In this document: positions 40,717-49,549 of the stretch, in pieces | Layout: the number at the start of each line of letters is the position of its first letter | Numbering within the stretch: position 1 is the stretch's first letter | Assembly: GCF_052103615.1 (NCBI RefSeq) | Contig: NZ_JBQEKA010000002.1 | Location: forward strand, 73,120 to 137,119 | Direction: 5' to 3' | DNA from: Kerstersia sp052103615 | GTDB lineage: Bacteria; Pseudomonadota; Gammaproteobacteria; Burkholderiales; Burkholderiaceae_B | DNA: 64,000 nt | Notes under the pieces: model-generated | The model's input: the letters and a program-made list of their open reading frames with translations, nothing else | Told to the model about the DNA's origin: nothing | Database searches by the model: none | Program-made: the position numbers and the translations under genes

Positions 40717-41691
40717 ATGCAATATGCCGTGATCGCCGGAACGGGCAGTTTCCTGCCCCCGCGCAGTGTTTCCAACGATGAGCTGGCGGCCGACCTGGCT
40801 GCCCGCGGCGTGGAAACCTCCGATGAGTGGATCGTGACGCGAACGGGGATCCGGCAGCGTCATCTGGCCGAGCGTGGTGTGCGCACCAGCGAGCTGGCGA
40901 CCCATGCGGCATTTGCCGCGCTGAAAAATGCCGGCGCCAAGGCTGAAGAAGTAGATCTCATTATCCTGGCGACTTCGACGCCGGATTTCGTCTTTCCCAG
41001 CACTGCCTGTCTGGTTCAAGCCAACATAGGCGCGGCCAATGCTGCCGCCTTCGATGTGCAGGCGGTCTGCAGCGGCTTTGTTTATGCCATGACGACAGCG
41101 GATGCCTATATCCGTGCGGGTCGGGCGCGCTGCGCGCTGGTCATCGGCGCCGAAGTGTTTTCCAGCATCCTGGATTGGAGCGACCGCGGCACCTGCGTGT
41201 TGTTCGGGGATGGAGCGGGCGCTGTCGTATTGCGCGCGGCTGATCAGCCGGGCATTCTGGCTGCCCACCTGCAGGCGGACGGAACCCAGAGCAAAATCCT
41301 GTGCGCGGCCGGCAATGTCGCTTACGGCGAAGTGTTTGGCGACCCTTTCCTGCGCATGGACGGGCAGGCCGTGTTCAAACAGGCGGTGACGGTGCTGGAT
41401 CGTTCCGCGCGCAATGTGTGCGAACAGGCTGGCCTGAGCCTCGATGATATCGACTGGATGGTGCCGCATCAGGCTAATGTCCGCATTCTGGCTATGCTGG
41501 CGCGCAAATTGGGCGTGCCGCAGGACAAGGTAATCGTTACCTTGGACCAGCATGCCAATACTTCTGCTGCCAGCGTTCCGTTGGCCCTGGATACCGCGCG
41601 GCGCGATGGCCGCATCCAATCCGGGCAGCACGTGCTGCTGCAGGGTGTGGGCGGCGGTTTCACCTGGGGCTCGGTGCTGGTGCGCATGTAA
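40717..41691 (+). CDS. fabH: Beta-ketoacyl-ACP synthase III
   Basis: Starts fatty acid synthesis by condensing acetyl-CoA with malonyl-ACP. The 324-residue thiolase-fold protein has catalytic Cys118 (AVCSGF), His in VPHQAN near 250, and Asn in HANTSAAS near 280. ATG 40717 lies 10 nt after the plsX stop; the frame is open upstream but residues there belong to plsX in another frame. Confidence 0.97.
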   Translation: MQYAVIAGTGSFLPPRSVSNDELAADLAARGVETSDEWIVTRTGIRQRHLAERGVRTSELATHAAFAALKNAGAKAEEVDLIILATSTPDFVFPSTACLVQANIGAANAAAFDVQAVCSGFVYAMTTADAYIRAGRARCALVIGAEVFSSILDWSDRGTCVLFGDGAGAVVLRAADQPGILAAHLQADGTQSKILCAAGNVAYGEVFGDPFLRMDGQAVFKQAVTVLDRSARNVCEQAGLSLDDIDWMVPHQANVRILAMLARKLGVPQDKVIVTLDQHANTSAASVPLALDTARRDGRIQSGQHVLLQGVGGGFTWGSVLVRM

Positions 41692-41726
41692 TTGCCCCCA
41701 GACTTCATCAAACAGGAGACGCATTG

Positions 41727-42662
41727 ATGAAACTCGCGTTCGTCTTTCCGGGCCAGGGCTCGCAATCGGTAGGCATGCTGGATGCCTGGGCCGGGCAGCC
41801 TGACGTGGCTGCCGTGATGGCCGAAGCCAATGCCGCGCTGGGCGAAGACCTGGCCGCGCTGATTGCCCAGGGGCCGGCAGAACAACTGAATCTGACAACC
41901 AATACCCAGCCTGCCATGCTGGCGGCTGCCGTGGCGGCCTATCGCGCCTGGCGCGCGGCAGGCGGCCCGCAGGCCGCTGTCATGGCTGGCCACAGCCTGG
42001 GCGAATATTCCGCCCTGGTGGCGGCAGGCGCCTTGTCTTTGGCGGATGCCGTGCCGCTGGTGCGCGTGCGTGCCAACGCCATGCAGCAGGCGGTGCCGGT
42101 GGGCGAAGGCGGCATGGCTGCCATTCTGGGGCTGGATGACGACACCGTCCGCGCTGTGTGCCGCGAGGCCGCGCAGGGCGAAGTGGTCGAAGCGGTGAAT
42201 TTCAATGCGCCTGCGCAGGTCGTGATTGCCGGCCATAAAGGCGCGGTTGAGCGCGCTTGCGCCGGTGCCAAGGCGGCGGGCGCCAAGCGCGCGTTGCCGC
42301 TGCCGGTCTCTGCACCATTCCACTCCAGCCTGCTGCGTCCTGCCGCGGACGTGCTGGCGCAGGCGCTGGCGGGTGTAACGGTGAATACGCCTGCCGTGCC
42401 GGTCGTCAATAACGTCGATGTGGCCGCGGAAACGGCGCCGGCAGCCATCCGGGACGCTCTGGTGCGTCAGGCCTGGCATCCCGTACGCTGGGTGGAGACC
42501 GTGCAGGCCTTCCGTGCGCAAGGCGTCACCCACATTGTGGAATTCGGGCCGGGCAAGGTATTAACCGGATTGGTGCGCCGCATCGAGCCGGAAATCAGTG
42601 CTTTGTCGGTGGCGGACCCTGCCTCGCTGGAAGCGGCGCTGGCTGCGCTGGCAGGCGCTTGA
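41727..42662 (+). CDS. fabD: Malonyl-CoA:ACP transacylase
   Basis: Loads malonate from CoA onto ACP. 311 residues with FVFPGQGSQSVGM at the N terminus, nucleophile Ser90 in GHSLGE, and a catalytic His in PVSAPFHSSL near 194-203. ATG 41727 has GGAG upstream; the TTG just before it is not needed. In the run fabH-fabD-fabG. Confidence 0.96.
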   Translation: MKLAFVFPGQGSQSVGMLDAWAGQPDVAAVMAEANAALGEDLAALIAQGPAEQLNLTTNTQPAMLAAAVAAYRAWRAAGGPQAAVMAGHSLGEYSALVAAGALSLADAVPLVRVRANAMQQAVPVGEGGMAAILGLDDDTVRAVCREAAQGEVVEAVNFNAPAQVVIAGHKGAVERACAGAKAAGAKRALPLPVSAPFHSSLLRPAADVLAQALAGVTVNTPAVPVVNNVDVAAETAPAAIRDALVRQAWHPVRWVETVQAFRAQGVTHIVEFGPGKVLTGLVRRIEPEISALSVADPASLEAALAALAGA

Positions 42663-42679
42663 AGAGCTAGGAGCGGATG

Positions 42680-43417
42680 ATGGAATTGCAAGACAAAATT
42701 GCACTGGTGACGGGCGCTTCCCGCGGCATTGGCCGTGCTGTCGCCCTGGAACTGGCGGCGCGCGGCGCGAAAGTCGTGGGTACGGCGACCTCGGAAGCTG
42801 GCGCGCAGGATATCAGCGCTGCCCTGGCTGCCCATGGCGGCCGCGGCGTCGTCTTGAACGTGAATGATGCGGCAGCTTGCGCAGCGCTGGTCGATGAACT
42901 GGCGGCCGAAGGCGGCGGCCCGCACATTCTGGTCAATAACGCGGGCATTACGCGTGACATGCTGGCCTTGCGCATGAAGGACGAAGATTGGGACGCCGTG
43001 CTGGAAACCAATCTGACAGCGGTATTCCGCATGTCCCGCGCCGTCATGCGGCCGATGATGAAAGCCCGCTGGGGCCGTATCATCAATATTACGTCGGTAG
43101 TTGGCGCCAGCGGCAATGCCGGGCAGGCTAATTACGCCGCCGCCAAAGCAGGCGTGGCCGGAATGGCCCGTGCGCTGGCCCGCGAACTGGGCAGCCGTGG
43201 AATCACGGTAAACTGCGTTGCTCCGGGTTTTATCGAGACTGACATGACGCGCGCGCTGGGCGAAAATCAGACCAGCGCGCTGCTGTCGCAGATTCCCCTG
43301 GGCCGCCTGGGCGACCCGGCGGATATTGCCAACGCGGTGGCCTTCCTGGCCGGCCCGCAGGCAGGTTACATTACGGGCAGCACGCTGCACGTGAACGGTG
43401 GCATGTATATGCAGTAA
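42680..43417 (+). CDS. fabG: 3-oxoacyl-ACP reductase FabG
   Basis: NADPH-dependent SDR reducing the beta-keto group in each elongation cycle. 245 residues with TGASRGIG, NNAGIT, Ser in INITSVVG and the Tyr-x3-Lys (YAAAK) catalytic group. Two adjacent ATGs exist (42677, 42680); AGGAG lies 3 nt before the first and 6 nt before the second, so the second is favoured. Gene end is followed by the acpP promoter. Confidence 0.96.
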   Translation: MELQDKIALVTGASRGIGRAVALELAARGAKVVGTATSEAGAQDISAALAAHGGRGVVLNVNDAAACAALVDELAAEGGGPHILVNNAGITRDMLALRMKDEDWDAVLETNLTAVFRMSRAVMRPMMKARWGRIINITSVVGASGNAGQANYAAAKAGVAGMARALARELGSRGITVNCVAPGFIETDMTRALGENQTSALLSQIPLGRLGDPADIANAVAFLAGPQAGYITGSTLHVNGGMYMQ

Positions 43418-43540
43418 TGCCGCTATCCCGGTGGTCTGGCAGCCTTGAACAAGGGGCGCCGGATGGCAGGGATTTGTCAAAGGCGTACGCCGCGCAGCAG
43501 CTTGTTGCGCGAGTACATGTTTTTTTTGTCACGGCCGGTG

Positions 43541-43568
43541 TTTGAAAATTTTCACGCTTGGCTATAAT
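43541..43568 (+). promoter_or_regulatory. acpP promoter
   Basis: TTTGAA (43541-43546) and a consensus TATAAT (43563-43568) are 16 nt apart, so transcription would begin about 25 nt before the acpP ATG. This gives acpP its own strong promoter inside the fab run. Confidence 0.7.
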
Positions 43569-43599
43569 TCGCGGGATTTTTCCCCATTTGGAGATCTGC

Positions 43600-43839
43600 A
43601 TGGAAAGCATCGAACAGCGCGTCAAGAAGATCGTCGCTGAACAACTTGGCGTCAACGAAGCCGAGGTCAAGAACGAATCTTCCTTCCTTGACGACCTCGG
43701 TGCCGATTCGCTCGACATGGTCGAATTGGTCATGGCGCTGGAAGACGAATTCGAAACCGAGATCCCCGACGAAGAGGCGGAGAAGATCACCAACGTTCAG
43801 CAAGCCATCGACTACGTCAGCGCCAACCTGAAGTCGTAA
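43600..43839 (+). CDS. acpP: Acyl carrier protein
   Basis: A 79-residue acidic helical carrier of growing acyl chains, the partner of every fab enzyme here. Ser37 in DDLGADSLDMVE receives the 4'-phosphopantetheine arm. ATG 43600 gives the canonical N terminus MESIEQRVKKIVAEQLG, with TTTGGAG upstream. Confidence 0.98.
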   Translation: MESIEQRVKKIVAEQLGVNEAEVKNESSFLDDLGADSLDMVELVMALEDEFETEIPDEEAEKITNVQQAIDYVSANLKS

Positions 43840-43877
43840 TCCTTGTTGTCTGTGATTGGTATCGGGCGCGCCTGGCG

Positions 43878-43894
43878 CGCCTGACCGTCAGGCG
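43878..43894. promoter_or_regulatory. Palindrome between acpP and fabF
   Basis: CGCCTGAC and GTCAGGCG are perfect 8-bp arms around one central base. The preceding bases contain a tandem GGCGCGCC repeat (43867-43881). It may be an operator or an attenuating hairpin; it lacks a U-run. The rest of the 162-nt spacer shows only the AGGAG ribosome-binding site for fabF at 43991-43995. Confidence 0.4.
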
Positions 43895-44001
43895 GTTACT
43901 GAAGACTAGCGACGAATTCCGATCGACCGGTCATCCTGGCTGATACGGCGTTTGTCGTTGTCTGCAGGCCGCTTTTTCTTTGTCTGTTTTAGGAGTCACC
44001 C

Positions 44002-45231
44002 GTGAAGCGACGTGTCGTAATTACAGGCCTGGGTATCGTCAGCCCCGTCGGCAACGACATCGCTACGGCATGGGACAACATCGTCAACGGACGGTCCGGG
44101 ATCGGGCGTATTACCCGCTTCGATCCGTCTGGCCTGACGGCCCAGATCGCCGGCGAAGTAAAAGATTTTGAGGTCACGCAATATTTCCCGTCCAAGGAAG
44201 CGCGTCAAATGGATACCTTCATCCATTATGGCGTCGCCGCGGGCGTGCAGGCGTGGCAAGACAGCGGGCTGGAAATTACCGAAGCCAATGCGGACCGGGT
44301 CGGCGTGATCGTCGGGTCTGGCATCGGCGGCCTGCCGCGTATCGAAGAAACCCAGACCGAATATCTGGAGCGCGGTGCCCGGCGCATTTCGCCGTTCTTC
44401 GTGCCGGCTTCGCTGATCAACCTGATTTCCGGGCAGCTGTCGATTCGTTTTGGCATGCGCGGCCCGAGCTATGCCGTGGTGTCCGCGTGTACGACGGGCT
44501 TGCATAGCATTGGTGACGCAGCTCGACTGATCGAGTACGGCGACGCCGATGTCATGCTGGCCGGTGGCGCTGAATCGACCGTATCTCCCTTGGGAATTGG
44601 CGGTTTCGCGGCCATGCGCGCTCTGTCGCTGCGCAATGACGATCCGGAAACGGCATCCCGTCCCTGGGACCGTGACCGCGACGGCTTTGTGCTGGGCGAA
44701 GGCGCTGGCGTGCTGGTGCTGGAAGAATACGAGCACGCCCGCAAGCGCGGTGCGCGTATCTACGGTGAATTCGCAGGCTACGGCATGAGTTCCGATGCCC
44801 ACCACATCACGGCGCCCAACCGTGAAGGCCCGGCGCGCGGCGTGCAGAATGCGCTGCGCAATGGGGGGGTCAACGCCGAAGACGTGAGTTATGTGAATGC
44901 GCACGGTACTTCGACGCCGCTGGGCGACAAGAACGAAACCGAAGCGCTGAAGCTGGCATTTGGCGACCATGCGCACAAGCTGGTCGTGAATTCGACCAAG
45001 TCCATGACTGGCCACTTGCTGGGCGCTGCCGGCGGCATCGAAGCCGTGTTCACGACGCTGGCCGTTTATAACCAGGTGTCGCCGCCGACCATCAACCTGT
45101 TCAATCAGGATCCCGAGTGCGATCTGGATTACTGCGCCAATCAGGCGCGTGATCTCAAGATCGACGTGGCTCTGTCGAACTCCTTTGGTTTTGGCGGTAC
45201 CAACGGTTCGATGGTCGTCCGCAAGGTCTGA
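44002..45231 (+). CDS. fabF: Beta-ketoacyl-ACP synthase II
   Basis: Elongating condensing enzyme. 409 residues with nucleophile Cys163 (VSACTTG) and the two catalytic histidines in NAHGTSTP and TGHLLGAAG. The start is GTG at 44002 with AGGAG 6 nt upstream. Its stop lies 4 nt before the next start, so translation probably continues into the small membrane-protein gene. Confidence 0.97.
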   Translation: MKRRVVITGLGIVSPVGNDIATAWDNIVNGRSGIGRITRFDPSGLTAQIAGEVKDFEVTQYFPSKEARQMDTFIHYGVAAGVQAWQDSGLEITEANADRVGVIVGSGIGGLPRIEETQTEYLERGARRISPFFVPASLINLISGQLSIRFGMRGPSYAVVSACTTGLHSIGDAARLIEYGDADVMLAGGAESTVSPLGIGGFAAMRALSLRNDDPETASRPWDRDRDGFVLGEGAGVLVLEEYEHARKRGARIYGEFAGYGMSSDAHHITAPNREGPARGVQNALRNGGVNAEDVSYVNAHGTSTPLGDKNETEALKLAFGDHAHKLVVNSTKSMTGHLLGAAGGIEAVFTTLAVYNQVSPPTINLFNQDPECDLDYCANQARDLKIDVALSNSFGFGGTNGSMVVRKV

Positions 45232-45235
45232 CCAC

Positions 45236-45694
45236 GTGGAAGCCGCCGGGCAGGGCGTGCTATTGGTTACGCCTGAAAGGAGCCAGCGCCGCCGCGCGCT
45301 GGCACTTTCCGTTAGTATGGCGTCAGGCGCATGCCTGGCGCTGGTTCTGTCCTGGCATATGGCGGACACCTGGCTGGCTTGGCTGGCAGGGGTGTTCGCC
45401 ATGTTTGTCATGGCCTGGCATGAACGCCGCCTGGTATCGCGCCAGGGCCTGTTGCGCGTTGATGCTCAAGGCGAACTCAGTATTGGGACACGGTCGGGCT
45501 GGCAGGATATTCGCTGCTGGTCGGCCCAGGCATCAGCATGCTGCCTGGCGTTGCGGCTGGAAGGGCCGCAAGGCGTGCGGCATATGACTATCTGGCGCGA
45601 TGCCGTTGAGCCGGCAGGCTGGCGGCGCTTGAATCTGCTGGCGGTGCGCCAGCAGTTCAATCTGGGTGAGCCGCGTCCGGGAGGGACTGCATGA
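45236..45694 (+). CDS. Small membrane protein between fabF and rpoE (possibly YgfX-like)
   Basis: A 152-residue protein with two hydrophobic segments (about 26-42 and 47-63: LALVLSWHM, LAGVFAMFVMAWHERR), then a mixed beta-type tail with tryptophans. I do not recognise it firmly; layout and residue pattern resemble the YgfX (CptA) family of small membrane proteins. Start is GTG 45236 with AAGG about 10 nt upstream. Its stop overlaps the rpoE start (ATGA), implying coupling to the sigma factor operon. Confidence 0.65.
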   Translation: MEAAGQGVLLVTPERSQRRRALALSVSMASGACLALVLSWHMADTWLAWLAGVFAMFVMAWHERRLVSRQGLLRVDAQGELSIGTRSGWQDIRCWSAQASACCLALRLEGPQGVRHMTIWRDAVEPAGWRRLNLLAVRQQFNLGEPRPGGTA

Positions 45695-46290
45695 GTGAAA
45701 AAGAGGTCGATAGCGCCTTAGTTGCCCGTGTGCAGCAAGGCGACAAGACAGCATTTGATCTGCTGGTGCGCAAATACCAACGCAAGATCATGCGTCTGCT
45801 GTCGCGCATGATCCGTGATCCGGCAGATTTGGAAGATGTCGCGCAGGAAACATTTATCAAGGCCTATCGCGCCTTGGGTCAGTTCCGTGGCGATAGCGCG
45901 TTCTACACCTGGCTGTACCGTATTGCCATCAATACGGCACGCAATTGGCTGTCGGCGTCCGGGCGCCGTCCCAGCGGGACAGGCGTGCTGGAAAACGAGG
46001 ACGGTGAAACTTTTAGCGAAACTGACAACCTAAGCGATATCAGCACACCAGAATCGGTGCTTGCCAGCCGCGAAATTGCCGCGACGGTCAATGCAGTGAT
46101 CGAGGAACTGCCGGAAGAGCTGCGTACGGCTATCGTGCTGAGGGAAATCGAGGGGATGAGCTACGATGAAATTGCTCAGACCATGAATTGTCCTATTGGA
46201 ACGGTAAGGTCGCGGATTTTCCGCGCGCGGGAGGCAATCGCCGCCCGTTTGCGCCCGTTGCTGGATACGGATCAGGAACGGCGCTGGTAA
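45691..46290 (+). CDS. rpoE: RNA polymerase sigma factor RpoE (sigma-24)
   Basis: ECF sigma factor for envelope stress, also AlgU/MucD system. 199 residues: region 2 (about 22-90, DLEDVAQETFIKAYRALGQF-type) and region 4 (about 140-190, LPEELRTAIVLREIEGMSYDEIAQTMNCPIGTVRSRIFRAR). Held inactive by RseA, encoded next. Confidence 0.96.
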   Translation: MSEKEVDSALVARVQQGDKTAFDLLVRKYQRKIMRLLSRMIRDPADLEDVAQETFIKAYRALGQFRGDSAFYTWLYRIAINTARNWLSASGRRPSGTGVLENEDGETFSETDNLSDISTPESVLASREIAATVNAVIEELPEELRTAIVLREIEGMSYDEIAQTMNCPIGTVRSRIFRAREAIAARLRPLLDTDQERRW

Positions 46291-46299
46291 GGAGCTAGC

Positions 46300-46794
46300 A
46301 TGCAGTCAAGTACGCAAAGGCGAGAGGCCGAGGCGGATGTTCTGTCGCGTGAACAGGCATTGTCCGCTTTCATGGACGGCGAAAGTGGCGATATCTGGCC
46401 TATGGAGCTGGAGACGCCCAAGGGACGTCAGGATTGGGATGCCTATCATCTGATTGGCGACGTATTGCGCAGTCCTGGCCTGTCGATACAGGTTTCGGAA
46501 AAATGGCGGGTACGGCTGGCCGGCGCGCTGGAGCAGGAGCCCACGCTGATGGCCCCGCGCCGGGGCGGCCGCGTTTGGCGCTTCGGCCTGTCAGGGCTGG
46601 CGGTTGCCGCTGCCGTGGCGTCGGTGGCCTGGGTCGCGCAACCCTATTTTTCCACGGGCACATCACCTGCGCCGGTACTGGCCGATGGCCGTTCGGTCGA
46701 GGCGCCTGCGCTGCTGGAATATGTTGATGCCCATCGCGAACTGGCGAATCCTGGCTCCGGTATTCGTCAGGTTTCCTTTGACGGCGGCCTGTGA
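46300..46794 (+). CDS. rseA: Anti-sigma factor RseA (MucA-like)
   Basis: A 164-residue single-pass inner-membrane protein. The N-terminal part (about 15-70) has the RseA_N signature LSREQALSAFMDGES that binds the sigma factor, a helix at about 98-118 (FGLSGLAVAAAVASVAWVA) crosses the membrane, and the short periplasmic tail is the target of proteolysis under stress. It is shorter than E. coli RseA (216). Confidence 0.92.
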   Translation: MQSSTQRREAEADVLSREQALSAFMDGESGDIWPMELETPKGRQDWDAYHLIGDVLRSPGLSIQVSEKWRVRLAGALEQEPTLMAPRRGGRVWRFGLSGLAVAAAVASVAWVAQPYFSTGTSPAPVLADGRSVEAPALLEYVDAHRELANPGSGIRQVSFDGGL

Positions 46795-47858
46795 AACGGC
46801 CGGCACTGGGACGGGCAGCCATGAAGAGACAAGCGGCAACAGAAGAGCGTCTGCGCCGTTCGGGCTGGCTCGGCATTGCAGGCCTGGCGGGAGCCCTGTG
46901 GCTGGCGGGTCCGGCGCTGGCGGCGCCGGCAGACACGGCTCTGAGCGAGCCGCAAGCCAAAGCCTTGCTGGATCGCGTCCAGGCGGCCGCGCGCGATGAG
47001 GATTACAGCGGTATCCTGATCTATCAGCAGGGCCAGGCCCTGCAGTCCTCGCTGCTGGCGCACATCATGGATGGCACGGGCGAGCGCGAGCGCATGTATG
47101 CGCTGGACGGCGAACCCAGGGAATATCTGCGCCACAACGACGATGTCAGCTATGTGCTGCCGCAGCGCAAGCTGGTCAAGCAGGAGTCCGGCAAGTCCGG
47201 CCGCTTCCCCTCGCTGTTGCAGGGCGATGCGGCGAATCTGCTGCAGCATTATGTCGTGCGTGTGGACGACAGCGGCCTGGCGCGTATTGCCGGGCGCCCC
47301 TGCCAGGTTGCTTACATTGAGCCCAAAGACAACTACCGCTATGCCCACCGGGTCTGCATAGACCAGGCGACAGGCCTGCTGCTGAAAGCGCAGATTCTCG
47401 GGCAGGATGGCCAGGTGCTGGAACAGTATGCGTTCGCCGCCCTGGATACCGGGGCCGACGTGAATCCGGCGCGCTTGCGCGGCGGGGCAGTGGAACCCGC
47501 CTGGGAAGTGCAAAACAGCCGCATGGAAGAGGTCGATCTTGCCAGTCAGGGTTGGCGCATTGCGCCGCCGCCGGGTTTTGTGCCGGTGATGCAAGTGCAA
47601 AGAAATTTAAACCACCGTGAAACTGTTAGCCAGTTGGTGCTGTCAGATGGTTTGGCGGCTTTCTCGGTGTTTATCGAGCCCCTGCAATCTGCATCGCGCA
47701 CCGGGCGTCCGGTGCGTGAACAGGCGCAGCGGGGCGCAACCCATATTCATGGTGTGCGCATCGCCGATTACTGGCTGACGGCGGTGGGCGAGGTGCCTGC
47801 CGATGCGCTGGCGCACGTGGTCGATGCAGTGGAATACGTGCCGGGCGCGCCGCAGTAA
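46791..47858 (+). CDS. rseB: RseB/MucB sigma-E regulatory protein
   Basis: A periplasmic protein that guards RseA from cleavage. GTG 46791 overlaps the rseA stop (GTGA); ATG 46821 (MKRQAATEERL) is an alternative that would sit closer to the signal peptide (ends ALAAPA). The MucB/RseB core follows: SGILIYQQGQALQSSLLAHIMD near 65-90, HRVCIDQATGLLLKAQILG near 190, ending VVDAVEYVPG. 355 residues from GTG. Confidence 0.93.
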   Translation: MKRPALGRAAMKRQAATEERLRRSGWLGIAGLAGALWLAGPALAAPADTALSEPQAKALLDRVQAAARDEDYSGILIYQQGQALQSSLLAHIMDGTGERERMYALDGEPREYLRHNDDVSYVLPQRKLVKQESGKSGRFPSLLQGDAANLLQHYVVRVDDSGLARIAGRPCQVAYIEPKDNYRYAHRVCIDQATGLLLKAQILGQDGQVLEQYAFAALDTGADVNPARLRGGAVEPAWEVQNSRMEEVDLASQGWRIAPPPGFVPVMQVQRNLNHRETVSQLVLSDGLAAFSVFIEPLQSASRTGRPVREQAQRGATHIHGVRIADYWLTAVGEVPADALAHVVDAVEYVPGAPQ

Positions 47859-47889
47859 GAGACCTTAACCCTGGGTTCCCCGCAAGGGA

Positions 47890-49404
47890 ATGAGCATGGA
47901 GCAGAAGGCTATTATGCGTAGTGACTTTTTGATGACCGGACTCTTCCGTTCTGCCGCCCTGCGGGCGGCAACCCTGGCGCTGGCAGCGTGTATGACGCTG
48001 GGCGCGCAGCAGGCGATGGCGCAAACGCGCACACTCGACGGTCTGCCGGATTTCACGCCTATCGTGGAAAAGACCGAAGGCTCGGTCGTGAATATCCGTA
48101 CCACTGCGACCGTGCAGCCGCGTGGCGGCATGCCTGGTTTCGGCGGCGATGATCCCTATGAAATGTTCCGCTGGTTCTTCGGCCCCGATATGGTGCCTCC
48201 CGGCGCCGGACGCCGCCCCGGGCCTGGGCCTGGCGCTGGGCAGGCACCGGCCGAACCGCGCACCGTGCCGCGTGGCATAGGCTCGGGCTTCATCGTGTCC
48301 GATGATGGCTATATCCTGACCAACAACCATGTTGTCGATGGCGCGACCGATATTTTCGTGACCTTCACGGACGGCCGTGAGGTCAAGGCACGCCTGATCG
48401 GCGCTGATGCGCGTACCGATGTGGCAGTCATCAAAGTAGATGACCAGAAGGATTTGCAGCCTTTGGCCATTGGCGATTCCAACAAGTTGCGCAAGGGGCA
48501 ATGGGTGCTGGCCATCGGCTCGCCTTTTGGCCTGGAATCCACCGTGACGTCCGGCATCGTGAGCGCCATCGGCCGTGAGACGGGAGATTATCTGCCGTTC
48601 ATCCAGACTGATGTTGCCGTGAACCCCGGTAATTCCGGCGGCCCGCTGATTAATCTGGATGGCGAAGCCGTGGGGATCAACTCCCAGATCGTGACCCGTA
48701 GCGGCGGCTTTATCGGCATTTCGCTGGCCATTCCGATTGATGAAGCCATGCGCGTGGTAGATCAGCTCAAAGCCAATGGCCGGGTGGTGCGCGGCCGTAT
48801 CGGCGTGCAGATCTCGGAAGTCAGCAAGGATGTGGCGGATGCCATCGGCCTGCCCAATTCGCAAGGCGCGATGGTCAGCATGGTCGAAGAAAAAGGCCCG
48901 GCAGAAGCGGCTGGCGTGCAGGCGGGCGATGTGATCGTGCGTTTCAATGACCATGAAATCAAGCGCTGGTCCGACTTGCCGCGCCTGGTGGGCGATACCA
49001 AACCGGATACCAAGGCACCGCTGGAAATCTGGCGCAAGGGCAAGAAAATGACCTTGAGCGTGCGGATTGGTGAAATTCCGGCGGACGAAAGCCAGGCAGC
49101 GGCTCAGGCCCCGGCTGTGGCGGATGCCAATGCGTTGGGCCTGGTGGTTGCGCCGCTGGATGCCGAAGCGCGGACGGCGTTGAAGGTGGCTGGCGGTGTG
49201 GTGGTGCGCCGTGCCGAAGGGCCGGCAGCGGCTGCGGGCATCCGTGAAGGGGATGTGTTGCTGACGCTCAACACCCAGGATATCACTGCGCCGGATCAGT
49301 TCAACAAGCTGGTTTCCGAGCTTAAACCCGGCAGCCGCACGGCCTTGTTGGTGCGCCGTGATGACATCAGTCTGTGGGTAACCTTGGAACTGCCGGCGAA
49401 GTAA
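47890..49404 (+). CDS. degP: Periplasmic serine protease DegP/MucD
   Basis: HtrA-family protease/chaperone for misfolded envelope proteins; in mucD-type operons it also feeds back on sigma-E activity. 504 residues: signal peptide ending AMAQT (about 45), trypsin-like domain with His147, Asp177 and Ser249 (GNSGGP), and two PDZ domains (about 285-380 and 405-495). A Gly/Pro/Arg-rich linker (about 100-125) precedes the protease core. It lies 31 nt after rseB. The terminator behind it closes the operon. Confidence 0.95.
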   Translation: MSMEQKAIMRSDFLMTGLFRSAALRAATLALAACMTLGAQQAMAQTRTLDGLPDFTPIVEKTEGSVVNIRTTATVQPRGGMPGFGGDDPYEMFRWFFGPDMVPPGAGRRPGPGPGAGQAPAEPRTVPRGIGSGFIVSDDGYILTNNHVVDGATDIFVTFTDGREVKARLIGADARTDVAVIKVDDQKDLQPLAIGDSNKLRKGQWVLAIGSPFGLESTVTSGIVSAIGRETGDYLPFIQTDVAVNPGNSGGPLINLDGEAVGINSQIVTRSGGFIGISLAIPIDEAMRVVDQLKANGRVVRGRIGVQISEVSKDVADAIGLPNSQGAMVSMVEEKGPAEAAGVQAGDVIVRFNDHEIKRWSDLPRLVGDTKPDTKAPLEIWRKGKKMTLSVRIGEIPADESQAAAQAPAVADANALGLVVAPLDAEARTALKVAGGVVVRRAEGPAAAAGIREGDVLLTLNTQDITAPDQFNKLVSELKPGSRTALLVRRDDISLWVTLELPAK

Positions 49405-49436
49405 GGGTAAAACCCGCTAAAATGGATGGTTGCCGC

Positions 49437-49463
49437 AAAAAGGGGCGCGTTGCGCCCCTTTTT
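49437..49463 (+). terminator. Intrinsic terminator after degP
   Basis: AAAAAGGGGCGC-gtt-GCGCCCCTTTTT is a perfect 12-bp stem followed by T residues; a classical intrinsic terminator on both strands. It separates the rpoE operon from lepA. Confidence 0.88.
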
Positions 49464-49549
49464 GCTATCACGGCTAATTCTCGGCCGGGCGGCGAATGCC
49501 TGCCAGCCGGGTATTGGCTGGCCTGTTTCCGCCTTTTTCATGACGGTTT

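Noticed and set aside
39354..40775. Long minus-strand open frame opposite rpmF and plsX
   Set aside because: It covers two well-established genes antisense and has no recognisable domain.
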